From: Vitellaria paradoxa
Taxonomy: Eukaryota; Streptophyta; Magnoliopsida; Ericales; Sapotaceae
Assembly: GCA_019916065.1 (NCBI GenBank)
Contig: CM034238.1
Span: 4,800,199-4,864,198 of the forward strand
DNA: 64,000 nt
Reading direction: 5' to 3'
Shown here: positions 22,256 through 35,539 of the stretch, one piece after another
How the letters are laid out: the number at the start of each line of letters is the position of its first letter
How positions within the stretch are numbered: the first letter of the stretch is position 1
The notes under the pieces: model-generated
The model's input: only the letters and a program-made list of their open reading frames with translations
Database searches by the model: none
Told to the model about the DNA's origin: nothing
Program-made: the position numbers and the translations under genes

Positions 22256-25200
22256 AGAAGAGCCATAGCATTAACACCGTGGCAATTCTGACGTATTGAC
22301 CAAACTCTTGCTGGATCTGAAGCTACCCCAGCTGGCAAACTTTGTTTGGGAATATAACCGGCAAGTTAGAGTCGGTTTGACAAAATCATCCATTTTTAAA
22401 TTTTATATTTAATTTTTAGTTTTTGCATTTAATTTTTTATTTTTAATTTTCATTTTTATAGTTAGAAAAAGACAAAAACTTGAAAAGAAGTTTGGTAGAC
22501 AATGCTTATGTTTATTGTTATTTATGTTTTACAAATTTTTGACAATAGGTAACAAAAATATATTTTGTTAATTTTTTTTTTCAAAAAATAAATACTTAAG
22601 TAGAAAAATATAAATAAAAAATTATTTTCACTCCCCTTTTCTATTATGAACATTTTTTAAATTTTAACACAGTGTCTATTTTTACTAAATCATATTAAAA
22701 TGAGTTATTTTATTCAAATATTTCATTAAATAAAATATATTTTATTAATTAAACTAATATAAAATATATTTTATTAAATGTTTTATTAATTAAATTAGTA
22801 ATTGACTTAATTAATTAATTTAATAATTAAATATTAATTTAGTTAATCAATTTAATTAACATGAAATATATTTTATTAAATTATTTTTAATGAATAATGT
22901 AATTATATTAATTACTTCATCAATTAATAATTAATTAAATAAATAATTTGTTAATTTAATTTAATAATCAATAACTAATTTAATTAATTTAAAATCTATT
23001 TAATTAATTTGTTAATAAATAATATAATATATTCGTTTAATATATATTTTTGAACTATATTATATACTTAATTATTTAAACTATATTATTAATAAATACT
23101 TAAATTAACATGAAGAATAAATTTTATTAATTCAATTATTTCTTAGAAATAACTAAATTAAGTATTTTATTGAAATAAAAAATTAATTTTTGTAATGACA
23201 AAATTGCATTTTCAAACTACATTTTTATTTTTATTTCATAAAAAACAAAAATAAAACTAAAAAATGTAAACAATTACATATAAAAAGAAAAATAAAAGCA
23301 TTACTAAATAGGCCCATAATAATAATTGTTGATTGATAGTTATAATATTAAAAGAGTGCCATGTGACGGTGGATGACAACCAGCGATAAAGGTAGTGACA
23401 AAAGATTGTGGTAGGAGATGATGGCAGTTGGGCAGTTATCAGAAGGTAGCCAGCAGCAGTGACAACAGTTGGCGTTGGCTTGTGGCAGAGGTAGTGACGG
23501 GGTATCGGTGGTCGGGAATGGTGATGGCTAACAGTAATTGACTATAACTAGAGGTGGATGATGATTGTGGTTGATGGTTACAGAGGAAAATAAAAGTTGA
23601 AAATAAAAATTTTTAAAAGCACCTTTTTATGTTTCTATGATTTTCAAAAATTTTTAAAATAGTTTTTTATTCTTTTCAAAGCTGAAAACAGCAACGGACA
23701 TAGCCTCCGAAAGTGAGACATAACATTAAAGAATTATTTATAGATTCCACCACCAGTAGAGCCAGAAGCATCAGCAGCAATTGGTAGAGATCTCTGCGAA
23801 AGGATCCTTTCCATGGCATATTCGACACTGGGGGTGACCAAAAGTGCAGACCTCTGTTACATCTTTGTTAATTTTTTTTTACATAAATTTAAAAAAAAAT
23901 TAAACAAAAAGTAAAAATAAAAAGTTTTATGTTTTCTCTGTTGATCTAAAATTTTATTTTATGTATTTTTACTTGTTTTAAATTCTATTGATAGTTATCA
24001 TATTTATTAGGACTCATTTTTAATTTATTTATGTATTTTATTTGTTTTAATTATATTTATGATTTTCATATTTATTAGCACTCAATTTTTTTTTTTGTTT
24101 TAAATGACACTCTTTCCATGTCTTCTAATCAAATGGATATACTTTATTTTATAACTTTTTTTTTATTATTATTTTGAAGTTCTTATTTTTTAAAACGACA
24201 CAACAAACACAATTACATTATTAATTACTTTAGATAACTACATCTCTTGTTCGCAAAAGATAATCCACATTAGCGGGTAAAAAAGATAGTTGTTTTTGCT
24301 GTGATAGTGAGGTATGCTTTAAATTTTTTTTATGATTAAAAGTTATAATTTATTTAAATATACATGCTTTTCTCCCAAAATTATCAAAATAAGTGTGTCA
24401 AAAAAAGTCTAGAATATTAATAATTACTTTTAGTCTCAATAACTTGATAGTCATTGTTGACATTTGGTGAAGTGTTTGCAAATTTGCTTTCAGTTGCCAT
24501 ATTAATCTACTGCAGTTAACAAATAAAACATAAATTCACCCGAAAAAAAAGAAACAAAGAATGAATAAAACAAAAAGTGCTTGATTCAGTCACTTTTACC
24601 CTAAAAGTTAATATTTAACTATTTAAGAAGAGAAAATATTAGCATATTTAAATTTTTATGAAATATACTTACTTAATATAGAAAATGGAAAAGTTTTAAT
24701 TATAACATTTTCCTTTTTTACTACCATAGAATAAAAACGCATACTTAAGGTCATTAATCATAACAAAATTTGCAATAGCAGTAGGTGAGCATTTTAATTT
24801 AGAACTTAAAAGCACCTCTAATTAATAAGACTGAATGTAATATGAATTAGTCTTGAGTCTTTCTTTATTATCAACTACCTTGGAATTATTAAAAAAATAT
24901 ACTTAAAAAAATAAAAAGATAAACTTCAAATAATTATTGAAATTATCGACTAACTAGCCAACGTGTGTTACCTATTTCTATTTCGCTTAACAATCAAATA
25001 ACTTGTGACAAAGAAAAAATAATACTTTAGGACCAGGGAAAGAACCTTACAAAAAAAAAAAAAAAAAAGTTAGCAATTCAATTACGTGCTTGGTCGCAAT
25101 TCATTATTGATACTCACAGCACAAAGATGCTAGGTATATAATGTAATTAATACGTGCATATAGCATACATTCTGTAAATATAGATAATATACTTTTTAAT

Positions 25201-27532
25201 CCTAGTTTGTAAAGCTATTTTTGAAAAAAAAAAACTTGATAAAATTAAGCATATTGCTTTTATTATAATGAAAAAAAATATATAAATAAAATTAAGTAAG
25301 AGAGAGAGAATAGTGAAGGCTAAAGAGATGAAGAAGAGAGACGAAGAAGAGAGTGAGAGTGCGAGATACATACTTTGTATTACAGACTGAGAAGAGACGA
25401 ATAGCGAAATTAGGGTTTGTGTGTTGGAAGATGTGGGGCTAACTTACTTATTAATTTCGAACTGGGTTATGATGCATGAATCCAAACCTAGCCCAAAGAT
25501 AAATCGAGCCTAAAAAATTGGCATAGCCTAACTCTATAACTTAAATTCTTAAACTCAAATCCTACAAATTTCGAGCTAGACTGAACGGGTTCTTTAAGTT
25601 AGCGAGTTCTTTAAGTTAGCGAGTCGATATCCATTCCTACATTACACTCATTTATAAATAAATATTTTATAAATTATTTAATAATAACTCAACTAACAAA
25701 AAAATACGATCATAATCCATTTATTATAAACTTAATTGGACGGGTTAATATGCCTGCATTGACTTTACCATCCTTAAATTTTTACAGTTGGGCCTGCCCT
25801 ATCTTTTAAATCATTCGTTTAGTTAAAACGAACCCCAATTTCGGAGTCGTGTGCTGGTGGTGGCGCTGCTTTCAATCACACGTTTGTAATTGAGTTTTTT
25901 AAAAAAACAAAAAATAGATTTTTTTTTTTTGGGGGTAAGTTTTACGCCTCCCAATCTCATGCTTGTCCCCTCTCTGCCTATTCAATTCCCGCTGCCGTCG
26001 ATTCCAAAACGATTTTCCTTCAAGCTTTTGCCTCTTGGTCTCAGACATGTCCGCTGTCTACCAATTCCTTTTCTTCTAATAAATACTCATAAAAATAGTA
26101 ATATTAATATGTATAAATTATGAACTTTGTGGGTATTTGTAATTTTTGTAAGAATATTTTTGTCTAAATAAAGTTTTTTTTTAATTATTCATACTTTTAG
26201 ATAATATAATATAATTACATGGTAAAAAGATGCCAGTGCAAAGCACGGTTGTTTGAGCTGATATAAAAAAAATAAAAAATAAATAAATTTATTAAAGTTG
26301 TATTTGGAGAAAAATTAGTGAGAGAATAAAAAATAAAAGGAAAATAAATAAAAGAGATGCAAGAAAATATAAAATTTTAAATATATATCTTTATTTGAAT
26401 GAATTTAAAAAATATAAAAAAATAAAAATATTCATCAATGTGTTAATTTTTTAATTTAATTAATTAGTTGCTTGCATTTTATTTCACAACTCTAACCAAG
26501 AGAGGAATTTTATATTTATAACTCCTTTTTTTTTCGTGACAAATTATTGAACAAAATACATTCTAAGTTGACGTGAGAGAAGAATAATTGACAAAGATTG
26601 AATAAAATATTAAAAAATATAGAAAAAATAATTAGAAGAAATATTATATCCTTTTATGAATGGATTAATAAATATAGTAAAATAAAATACATTTATTAAT
26701 ATATTTGTTTTTTTTTAATTTTTTAATTCTCATTTATTTTTATTTTATTTTCTATCATAACTCAAACAATAGAATGAATTTTAAATCTATATCTGTTCAC
26801 ATTTCTTTTGTCGAGAGAGATATAAGCGAAAGAGAAAAAAATATGTAATATGAAATAAAATAATAAAAAAAGAAACATGATTAATAAAAAATATTTGAGC
26901 TTCTCAAAATAAAATCTAAAACGTTAAAAAAAAAAAACTATGTCTGGAGTAAGAATTTGGTGCCAAAAAAAGAAAAATAAAGTGAAAATAAAAAGAAAAA
27001 GATAAGAAAAATAAAAAAAACATAAAATCCTAAATATATACTCTTATTTAAATGGATTTATAAAATTAAAATAAAAGACATTAATTAATGTATTAAAATT
27101 TTATTTGATTTTAATTTAACATTTTATATTTCATAGATTTTTCCTTACATTTTCTATCTTAATCTAAATAAGAGAAAAAATTTTGAATCTTTATTTTTTT
27201 TGTTTTTGCGAAAAATTTTTACTCTTAAAAAAGAAAAAAATAACAGTACTAGAAAAAACAGATGCGTAAAATGATAATAAAGTAAAAACATTTGGAAAAA
27301 AGTGATCCAAAAAAGTCGTTGAAACTTAATAAAAGGTTATTCTCACTTATTATATGGAATATGGAATAGAAAAAAAAACATAACTCTTAAAAAAAATTGA
27401 AAAAAAAAGCATGCGAAAGGGTAAAGTAATAATAAAACTTAAATAGAAAAAAAGATCAAAATTGAAAAAAAAAAAAAGTGCCAAAAAGGTCTTTCTTGTT
27501 ACTTTAAAAAAATAAGACCAAAAAAGGCCTTT
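22256..27532. other. Intergenic, AT-rich; short GC-richer island at 23.34-23.58 kb
   Basis: Mostly homopolymers and TTAATT-type simple sequence. The island at about 23340-23580 is rich in GGTGGT/GATGGT-like words and stands out from its surroundings, yet has no long open frame. No gene is supported in these 5.3 kb. The open frames near 25.2 kb and 25.9 kb are low-complexity. Confidence 0.6.
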
Positions 27533-27862
27533 GGCTCCGTTTGGAGCCCTATAAAATAAAATAAAATAAAATCTTACAAATCTCTACAAATACGAATTAC
27601 GAAATAATAAAATTTAGGGTGCGTTTGGAGTCCCAAAAAAAATCAAAAAAATCAATGGATGGGATTGATGTGATGTAAAAATGATAGGTGGTAAAATGTG
27701 ATTGGAGGAATTTGAAAATTTTTGAATTTTTTTGAAGTTTTTTGATTTTTTTGTGGCTTCAAACGAGCCCTTAAAATTTTCACTCACTGCACGAATTACG
27801 AGATATTTATTTTTATAATTTTATTTTATTTTATAAACTTTTATACAACTTCAAACACACCC
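27533..27862. mobile_element. MITE family A copy 3, interrupted by another MITE
   Basis: The left part (27533-27616, beginning GGCTCCGTTTGGAG) and right part (27771-27862, ending CTTCAAACACACCC) match family A in reverse orientation. A 154-bp element sits between them. With the insert removed, the length is close to the family's 168 bp. Confidence 0.78.
27617..27770. mobile_element. 154-bp MITE (family C) nested in family A copy 3
   Basis: It starts GGGTGCGTTTGGAGTC and ends GGCTTCAAACGAGCCC, an imperfect inverted repeat. It is flanked by TTA at 27614-27616 and 27771-27773. The TTA duplication supports a PIF/Harbinger origin. Confidence 0.82.
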
Positions 27863-27979
27863 AAAAGAATAAAATGATAATACAACAAAAACAAAAGGCG
27901 TGCAATTGCAAATAAAAAGTGGCTCAAAAAGATTATTGAACCCAAAAGGTTATTCCCGCGTACTATGTAGAATAGAAAT

Positions 27980-28062
27980 AGATATATATATATATATATG
28001 TATATGTACATATATATGTATATGCATATACATGTACATGTATATGTACATATACATGCATG

Positions 28063-28107
<45 letters not shown>
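27980..28107. repeat. TATATG/ACATGT-rich and (TA)n microsatellite
   Basis: A simple-sequence tract of alternating TA, TATG and ACAT units. It generates long but meaningless open frames on both strands. Confidence 0.9.
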
Positions 28108-28111
<4 letters not shown>

Positions 28112-28692
28112 TATAATAAATGATATTAGTATTCTCAAAAATACTTTTTACACTCTTTCTTGTGAGTGAATATTTTTTAGGAGGGTTAGAATATCTTTTG
28201 AGAATGTTATTATCGTATCCCAAAATTATATAATAAATAAATATATACATATAGTAAGATAAGATACATATTTGGTTGATCAAAAAAGCATGAAAAATGA
28301 ACTTTGGAAAGTGCATGTATTTGAGGACTTCCCTATGCCGTTGATCATATATTATATTTTTACTGGGAAGTGATACATGTATATGTACATATACATGCAT
28401 GTATATGTATATATATATATATATATAAATTATAATAAATGATATTAGTATTCTCAAAAATACTTTTTACACTCTTTCTTGTGAGTGAATATTTTTTAGG
28501 AGGGTTAGAATATCTTTTGAGAATGTTATTATCGTATCCCAAAATTATATAATAAATAAATATATACATATAGTAAGATAAGATACATATTTGGTTGATC
28601 AAAAAAGCATGAAAAATGAACTTTGGAAAGTGCATGTATTTGAGGACTTCCCTATGCCGTTGATCATATATTATATTTTTACTGGGAAGTGA
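28035..28692. repeat. Recent tandem duplication (339-bp and 319-bp copies)
   Basis: Copy 1 (28035-28373) and copy 2 (28374-28692) look identical over about 267 bp of unique sequence (28107-28373 against 28426-28692). They differ by 20 bp in the length of the internal TA tract. The junction follows ACTGGGAAGTGA. Confidence 0.95.
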
Positions 28693-29410
28693 GGTTGAAA
28701 GGGGGGAAAAAAAAACTAAATTTAAGATATTATAGGCTTTAGAGTCTAGATAGATAATCTGATTACAAGGGAACAGTGGTACGTTGCTTTTGATATATTT
28801 AAGGTTTGAAAATTGCTTTTGATATAATTAAAGTTTGTGTTATATTTTTATATTATTAAGAGTTACCCCTAAATTTATGCTGCTAGCACTCACGCCCGTA
28901 TAAATATTATTTCAGCCCCACTAATCATGCATCCTCAACTAATGGAATTAGGGGTCGGCCCAAAATTTGAAATTCACTTGGGCTAGACAAAAGGTTTAAA
29001 AATAAATTAGGTTGAGTTATAAAAATTTAACTTAAACAAAGAATTTAAAAATAGAGTGGGTAGAGTTAAGAAAATTTAGAATGAGCTAAATTTAAAAAAA
29101 AAAATTGAACTAAAAAAATATTTTTTAGGTCAAGCTACAGTCTTAGAGTCAACTCGTTCCTGAGTAAATATTAAGATGTATAATAAAAATAGAAAGAAAA
29201 TACTAGATTAAAAAATATTTTTTAGACCAGACTACAGTCCTAGAGTTAGCTCGTTCCTCAGTGGATATTAAGGTGAATGATAGAAATAGAAAGAAAATAC
29301 TAAATTAGAATTTAATTACAAATGTTAATTTTGATTTTCTTATTGTCTAGTTAAGATCCTCTGACCCAAATCTCTATCCCATTATAAATATACATTGATA
29401 ATGTGACTAT
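28693..29410. other. Intergenic, short internal duplication
   Basis: No gene is seen. A block with CTAGAGT(CA/TAGC)TCGTTCCT occurs at about 29115-29190 and again at about 29210-29285, a diverged tandem duplication. Confidence 0.55.
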
Positions 29411-29916
29411 GGGCGAGTTTGGAGTAATAAAAAATGAGATAAAATATATTTTGGGAAAACTTTTTGCATTTGGTGCATACATCTCAAATTGCGTTTTTTG
29501 GAGATATATAGTAAGTTTCCCGTTCTGACGAATTAGATTTTCGTTTGAATGAATTCAAATTCTTGGGCAATCATTGTTTCTTTGCACTACAATATGTCCA
29601 AACAGATTGTAGAAATCGTTTGGACGGAAGTTGGCCACGCGAATCCGTCGGAATTGTTTCTACAATCCGTTGAAATGGTTTTTACGAGCCCACAAAAAAT
29701 AGTCAAAGTGGGTGTCATTCGGTAGCTTGAGAGTTCATGGTGAAAATGGTGAAAAAATTTTTGCTATTTGATTAACTGAATTCTAGTTATCGACTTTTTT
29801 TTAAAGATATTGAACTTTTGTTGAATTTTGAGAAGGTGGGAAGGTGTAAAAATGTAGAGACATTTTTATAGGTTTTCAGAGATTTTCACCAAAATTTCTT
29901 GCGCCAAACGCGCCTC
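29411..29916. mobile_element. Probable MITE-like element of about 0.5 kb
   Basis: The left end GGGCGAGTTTGGAG and right end GCGCCAAACGCGCCTC are inverted relative to each other and resemble the other GGG-GTTTGG MITEs here. The flanks TAT and ATA/TAT are consistent with a 3-bp duplication. No coding capacity. Confidence 0.55.
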
Positions 29917-30418
29917 ATATATGTTAAGGAATGCAAATTTATAATGGAATAGTGATTTGGGACAGAGAATATATTTCAATTTTTTATTGCTTTGGATTAA
30001 AAATAAATAAATAAATAAAATATTTTATCACCCTTGCAACCTCTAATATTATTACTCCCTTTTCGTCGAGACATTATATCGGATGACTTCAACATGATTC
30101 GATGGTGTTTATAATTTTAACATTAGAATAAGAACAACATGATTTTATCATAGTTTCAAATTTTCAATTATGGTAAAAATCATTTTGTAACGATGGTAAC
30201 ATAAAACGATTATCATTTTTTACACGTTATTTTATTGGCTATGGTGAGGACTCGTCATCATTTACCTTCTTAGTTTGTCCAAAACAAATAGATAAGTGAT
30301 TACAAGCAAAACAAAGAAATTACAACCCTTAAAAGGAAGTAAATTTGCCTACATATGAAACGACGTATGAAATGAATTAATTCAGAGGCAAGCGAATAGG
30401 AAAAACACCACTGTATGT

Positions 30419-30528
30419 GTATATATACACACATGTTTCTCTCATTGGAGATATAATCACCCTTTCAATTTCTTCTTTCTCTAATAAGTGAGAAAAATTC
30501 CCTCTCTCTCTCTCTCTCTCTCTCTCTC
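30419..30528 (+). promoter_or_regulatory. Core promoter and CT-rich leader of the first MADS gene
   Basis: A TATATATA block at about 30419-30427 lies about 140 bp before the ATG. A (CT)n tract at 30501-30528 lies 35 bases before the ATG, so it is probably transcribed. Confidence 0.5.
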
Positions 30529-30563
30529 GATCTCATCTTTTTTCTTAGTTTGCAGCAGCAATC

Positions 30564-31262
30564 ATGCCAAGGAAGAGCAAGGGACGTCAGAAGATAGAGA
30601 TGACAAGAATGTCGAAAGAAAGCAACCTCCTCGTCACCTTCTCAAAGCGCAGGTCTGGCCTTTTCAAGAAGGCGAGCGAGCTTTGCACTCTCTGCGGCGC
30701 CGAGATTGCGATAATCGTCTTCTCGCCGGGGAAAAAGGCCTTCTCGTTCGGCCACCCTTGCGTCGACTCGATCATCGATCGCTTCCTCTCGAGGAACCCG
30801 CCGCCGAGTTCGAGTACGTTCCAGCTTGTGGAGGCTCACCGGAACGCGAGCGTTCGGGAGCTCAACATGCAGCTGACGGAGGCGACGAACCAGCTGGAGT
30901 CGGAGAAGAAGCGCTGCGAGGAGCTGAGCAAGATGAGGAAGGCGAGCCAGGACCGGTGCTGGTGGGAATCCCCCATTGATGAGCTTGGACTCCCGCAGCT
31001 CGAGCAGTTGAAGGTGGCGATGGAGGATCTCAAGAAGAACGCTTCGAAGCAAGCTGAGAAGGTTCGAATGGAGGCGGCGGCCGCGACTTCAATTTCAAAC
31101 ATTGCTTCTTCTTCTAGTGCCACCTTCTTTGGTGGTGGTGGTGGTGGTCTTCCTCCTCCTCCTCCTCCTCCGAATGATCATCTTGATGTTAAGGTTTCTG
31201 GGCTTGGTCTGTCCGTGACCCCTCATGGATACGCCCTAGGTTATGGACGTGGGTTTTTCTAA
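30564..31262 (+). CDS. Type I (M-alpha) MADS-box transcription factor, AGL62-like, 232 aa
   Basis: A nuclear DNA-binding protein of the SRF-like type I class; Arabidopsis relatives AGL61 and AGL62 act in the central cell and endosperm. The gene is intronless, as M-alpha genes usually are. The MADS domain covers about residues 6-66, with GRQKIEM at 7-13, [17 protein letters not shown] at 24-40 and IVFSPG at 51-56, followed by [16 protein letters not shown] as in AGL62. A coiled-coil-prone region (about 90-128) leads to the M-alpha motif [17 protein letters not shown] at 133-149. The C-terminus has six Gly then seven Pro (190-203) and ends [13 protein letters not shown]. The ATG at 30564 is first in frame after the CT-rich leader. 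It is one of three tandem paralogues. Gene identity is secure; tissue role is inferred from family. Confidence 0.95.
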   Translation: MPRKSKGRQKIEMTRMSKESNLLVTFSKRRSGLFKKASELCTLCGAEIAIIVFSPGKKAFSFGHPCVDSIIDRFLSRNPPPSSSTFQLVEAHRNASVRELNMQLTEATNQLESEKKRCEELSKMRKASQDRCWWESPIDELGLPQLEQLKVAMEDLKKNASKQAEKVRMEAAAATSISNIASSSSATFFGGGGGGLPPPPPPPNDHLDVKVSGLGLSVTPHGYALGYGRGFF

Positions 31263-32052
31263 ATACTATATATGTGAGTGAATATATTAATATATATATA
31301 TATATATATTAATTTATCAGAATTTTTATTCTAGAAAAATGTATAAGAATATCGTGATAATAATGATATTTTTGTAATAAAATTTTATTATTTTTAGATG
31401 ATTAGCTACATTGCATTCACGCCATTTTGACCAATTAATATTTCTAATATATTAAGATTTCTAATTGCCCGATGCTATCTTAATTAATTCTACTATTATA
31501 TATTATTGTCTCTTCCTGTGTTAAGGAAACAATTTGGATTTTTATGCTTGTGATATTCTTGATCAAGTGTTGTTAATTTTGAGGTTAAATTAATTAGTTA
31601 ATAATTAATTAATTAATTAATATAAATCCCGTAGCTTGATGTATATTTGTCTTAATTTTGATTGTATATATAAAAATTTCAGAAATAATTTATCTAACAC
31701 TTAATTCGATATCGTGCGGCCTTTGCTTAGAATTTTTTTTTTTTTTGGGGCTAAAAATTCCCCCTCAAGTGAATATAAAAAATTCTTTTTTTTTAAGTTA
31801 ATTATTTGTAGGTTATTAAGCCTCTCTATTTTCTTTTCAATGTGTTAAAGAGATTTGATTCTCTCCACGTTGTTGCAGTTAACATGAACCAGGCATATAG
31901 TTATACCTTTGGAAATATGAAACATGCAGAAACAGATCAGAAGATAAAGCAGCGGAACAAGATTATATGTTATCTTTGCAATTATATAATTACTACGAGC
32001 ATAGTTCTCAAGCAAATTAGTCTAAATTGAATGAATTCTCTATGGTCATTTT

Positions 32053-32083
<31 letters not shown>

Positions 32084-33664
32084 TTATGGAAAGACTCGAT
32101 CCAATGTCGTTTAGTTCATGACATATGATGAGATCTTCCAGCCTGTAGTTTCCAAAATGCGACTATAAATCAATCCTATATGCTTCTTTGGAATAATATT
32201 TTCCATATGCTGATTAATTAAGATTAATATTAAGTAATTTTAAATTTAAAACCTTCTTTTCATGTATGTTGGACAATTAAATTTATTAATTTTTTTCTTG
32301 TATATCTTTTCTCATCCGTAAATGCATACTTAATATAGAGTAAATTACACTTATCTTTCTTTAACATTTAAATAATTACACTTATTATCTTTTAAGATTT
32401 TTAAAATTATACTTACCTCATTTATTTTGAAATTTTGTAAAAATTGACCCCATTCCGTTGTTAAATAGTCAAAATATTAAATTTTTTTATTTTACTCCTT
32501 CCCCTCTCATATTTTCGTCAATTTTCTTTATAAAATTCCCTAAAATAAGTAAAAAATTAAAATAAAAAGCATTTTGAATTTTTTTTAAAGAAAATTGATG
32601 AAGCTGTGAGAAAGTGAGGAGTAAAGTGAGCAAAATACCTAAATTTTTAGTTATTTTGATATTTTCATCTAATTGAATTTTTTTTAAAGAAAATTGATGA
32701 AGCTGTGAGAAAGGATTAATATTAACAATATTATAAAATAATGAAGGTAATTAAGTATAATATTGAAATGTCGAGGGTAATAATATAATTGCGTAAATGT
32801 TATGTAAAAGTAAGTGTAAACTACCCTGATTAATATATATACCAGATGTATATGCTTGACAGCTCCCCCCTCTCTATCTCTTTGTCTCTCTGTGTGTCTG
32901 AATCTCATCACAAACTTATCACAAACTTATCAAGAAGTATATTTGCACCCGTGATCCATATCTATATCTTCAACCTACTTATTTATTTATTTTTCAAATT
33001 TAGATTCAGTTTGAATAATTAAAAATTAAAAATTATTAAATTTGAAATTATATTGTATTCAAATATAAATAATACAGTTAATTTATATAATAATACATCA
33101 AAGTTTTTCTAATAATAACTAATGATTACTACTATTAAAATAGTGAGTCTAAAATGGTGGAACCACAACGTAATTATTTTTTTTTTCGCAATAATTTCAA
33201 ATCTTTTGTAAAATTATCACCTTGAACTATTTAAATTTACAATGAAATTAATTCCTACATAAATTATTTTTTGAATAATTCTCCTCAAATAATTAACCCA
33301 AAATCTGTTAATTTTAAATTCATAAATACAAAATGTACATATGGTCTATCTTTTATTTCCTTTTTATTTTTCTTCTGTTTCTTGAAATGCATTGCTTTTA
33401 CACCTTAATTTAATTGGTATTTTTTTTCCCAACCAAAACAATTAGCTTCCAAGTTTAGAAGTTTCCAATTACTATGCATTTCCAATGCTGATAATTTTAT
33501 TGCCTTCCGGCCACAGTTCTCAGAACCGGACGTCAATCGATTTTATAATTTTTATATAGAAAATATAAATATTAAATATTTAAAATATATGCATAAAAAT
33601 AAAGACATTATAACTCAAAATTGTTAAAAAAAAATCAAGATGTTATGGTTATGCTTAAAAATTC

Positions 33665-33702
<38 letters not shown>

Positions 33703-34889
33703 TAATTAAATATAAGTTATTAATATAAATTAGAAATTCAATTTAATAATATCAATATTATTAGAAAAATATTTATTTTATCTAACTCTCCATTCTTACA
33801 TATAATTACAATTTTTTATATAATAATAAAAAATTTGTATAACAAAGCAGGGACACTTACAAAGTAAGTATGCTTTTTACATTTACATTATTTAACTGTT
33901 AAAATTTCGCTTGTCGTTTTGCAAATTGAGTGAATGATGATCATTGTGCTAAAATTTCACGGCTAACATGATATTAAATTCATGTAAATAAAAAATAAAA
34001 AATAAAAGCAGAGACCAATGTTAATGAATTAAAGAAGGAAAAAAATTAATTTTTCATGTGTACGTGGAATGATTACAATTGCATATGGGAGTGTTCACCA
34101 TGTGTTTAATAATTTATAAGAACATGTGCAGCAGAAGAGATAAATAATCATTTTATGTATTTTTACTAGTAAATATAAAGGGAATTCTCTATACCAAACT
34201 ATCTAAAATCGCAGCTATTCTTTTTCTTGTTACAATAATTCTTTTTTTTTTTTTGCCGAGTTACTGTTCACAAGTAAAATAATTGTTTATTATTTGTTGA
34301 AAAAGACAATAGCTTTTATATTGATTGGTTGTCAATGCCGTTAGGCTCCGATTTTGGAAAATTAATTTTTTAATAGACAATTGGTAGAATACCTAATATT
34401 GGTGTGGCTTGAAAAATAAAAACTACTAACTAAACCAAAAATATGTACTGTTTATTAGATAATTTAGCTTTTCATTGATGCACTTGCTCTAATGTATCAT
34501 TCGATTAATTAATAATCAAAATTATATTATTTTTATATTTTAAGCTTTGATATAATTATACTGCAATATTAAAAACAACAAAAATATCATCCTAATTAAT
34601 TAAAAACATCTTGATTTTGGAGAAAAAAACAAAAAAAGATGTCATTTGTTGTATTTTATAAAAATCGGTTGATTATCTAAAACTAGCTGGTTCAATAGCT
34701 TCTTAAAAAATTGATTGTTTATCTCCATCGGATCAAAATGGTTCATATACATTTTTAAGAAAATAATTAAATCGAACTGATTTAATATTTGATTTTTAGT
34801 TCAATCGGCTGAGTCAGTCAATTCGATTTGATTATAATAACATTGCTTCCATCACCGAGTTAATTTTTTAAATTATGATTTCATCGGAA
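31263..34889. other. Intergenic between the first and second MADS genes
   Basis: The 3' flank holds AATAAA-type signals near 31375-31381. The rest is AT-rich with TA and CA microsatellites (for example 32055-32082 and 33670-33697). The phrase AAAGAAAATTGATGAAGCTGTGAG occurs near 32580-32612 and again near 32685-32712 (a diverged tandem duplication). No further gene is seen. Confidence 0.6.
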
Positions 34890-35539
34890 ATAATCTATTG
34901 CTCTGTATGTTTTTTTTTTCAAATTTACAATTTATAAATTTAATTTAAAAAATTAGAATACTTTCAGTAGGGATTAATTAGTCTTGAACTTGTAGGTTTG
35001 AACAATTTTCATTTAAAAAAAAATCTATCGTATCATTGTTACTACTATTTTTTTGGGATTGATGTGGTGTGTAATAAATTTTGTATACAACCAGCGAAAG
35101 GTTCATATTTATCCAGAAACAAACAATGAAAGGGATGAAAGTATTTAGTTTTTGGTCAAATCATAACCAAAAGATACACCATTAAAACAAATGATTTTGA
35201 CATACACAAAGTCAACCAGCTTGTTAGCTCTATGCAATTTGACAGCAAGAAAAAACTGATTTCATACACATCATTGCATTAAGAGAATAAGATTTTCTTT
35301 AACTCCCAAATCAATGGTTAATTGTACACAAAAAATAGAAACTGGCCATCAAACCTAATCAAACAATTATTTACACCCTCTTTAAGACTTAAGTTTCAAG
35401 TCTCTCCTTTAAATTGGAAGCCTTTCACCCCTCAGAACTTCACCAAAACAAACCTGAAAAAGAAGAAGAAGATAAAGTCTTCCATAGCATTTTAAAGTAT
35501 TACCTCTCTCTCTTTCTCTCTACCAATTTTTAGCTAGCC
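34890..35539 (+). promoter_or_regulatory. Promoter and leader of the second MADS gene (duplicated at 37.2-38.2 kb)
   Basis: These 650 bp up to the ATG recur downstream without the gene. The best-preserved blocks are AATTGTACACAAAAAATAGA and ACTGGCCATCAAACCTAATC at about 35321-35361. A CT-rich tract (about 35503-35520) lies 20 bases before the ATG. Confidence 0.7.

Noticed and set aside
27963..28635. Long open frames of IYIY/MYMY-type residues on both strands
   Set aside because: They come entirely from TA/TATG microsatellites and the tandem duplication and have no real protein signal.
30488..31123. Other-frame open frames overlapping the first MADS gene (both strands)
   Set aside because: They are shadows of the GC-richer MADS coding sequence; only 30564-31262 has a recognised domain.
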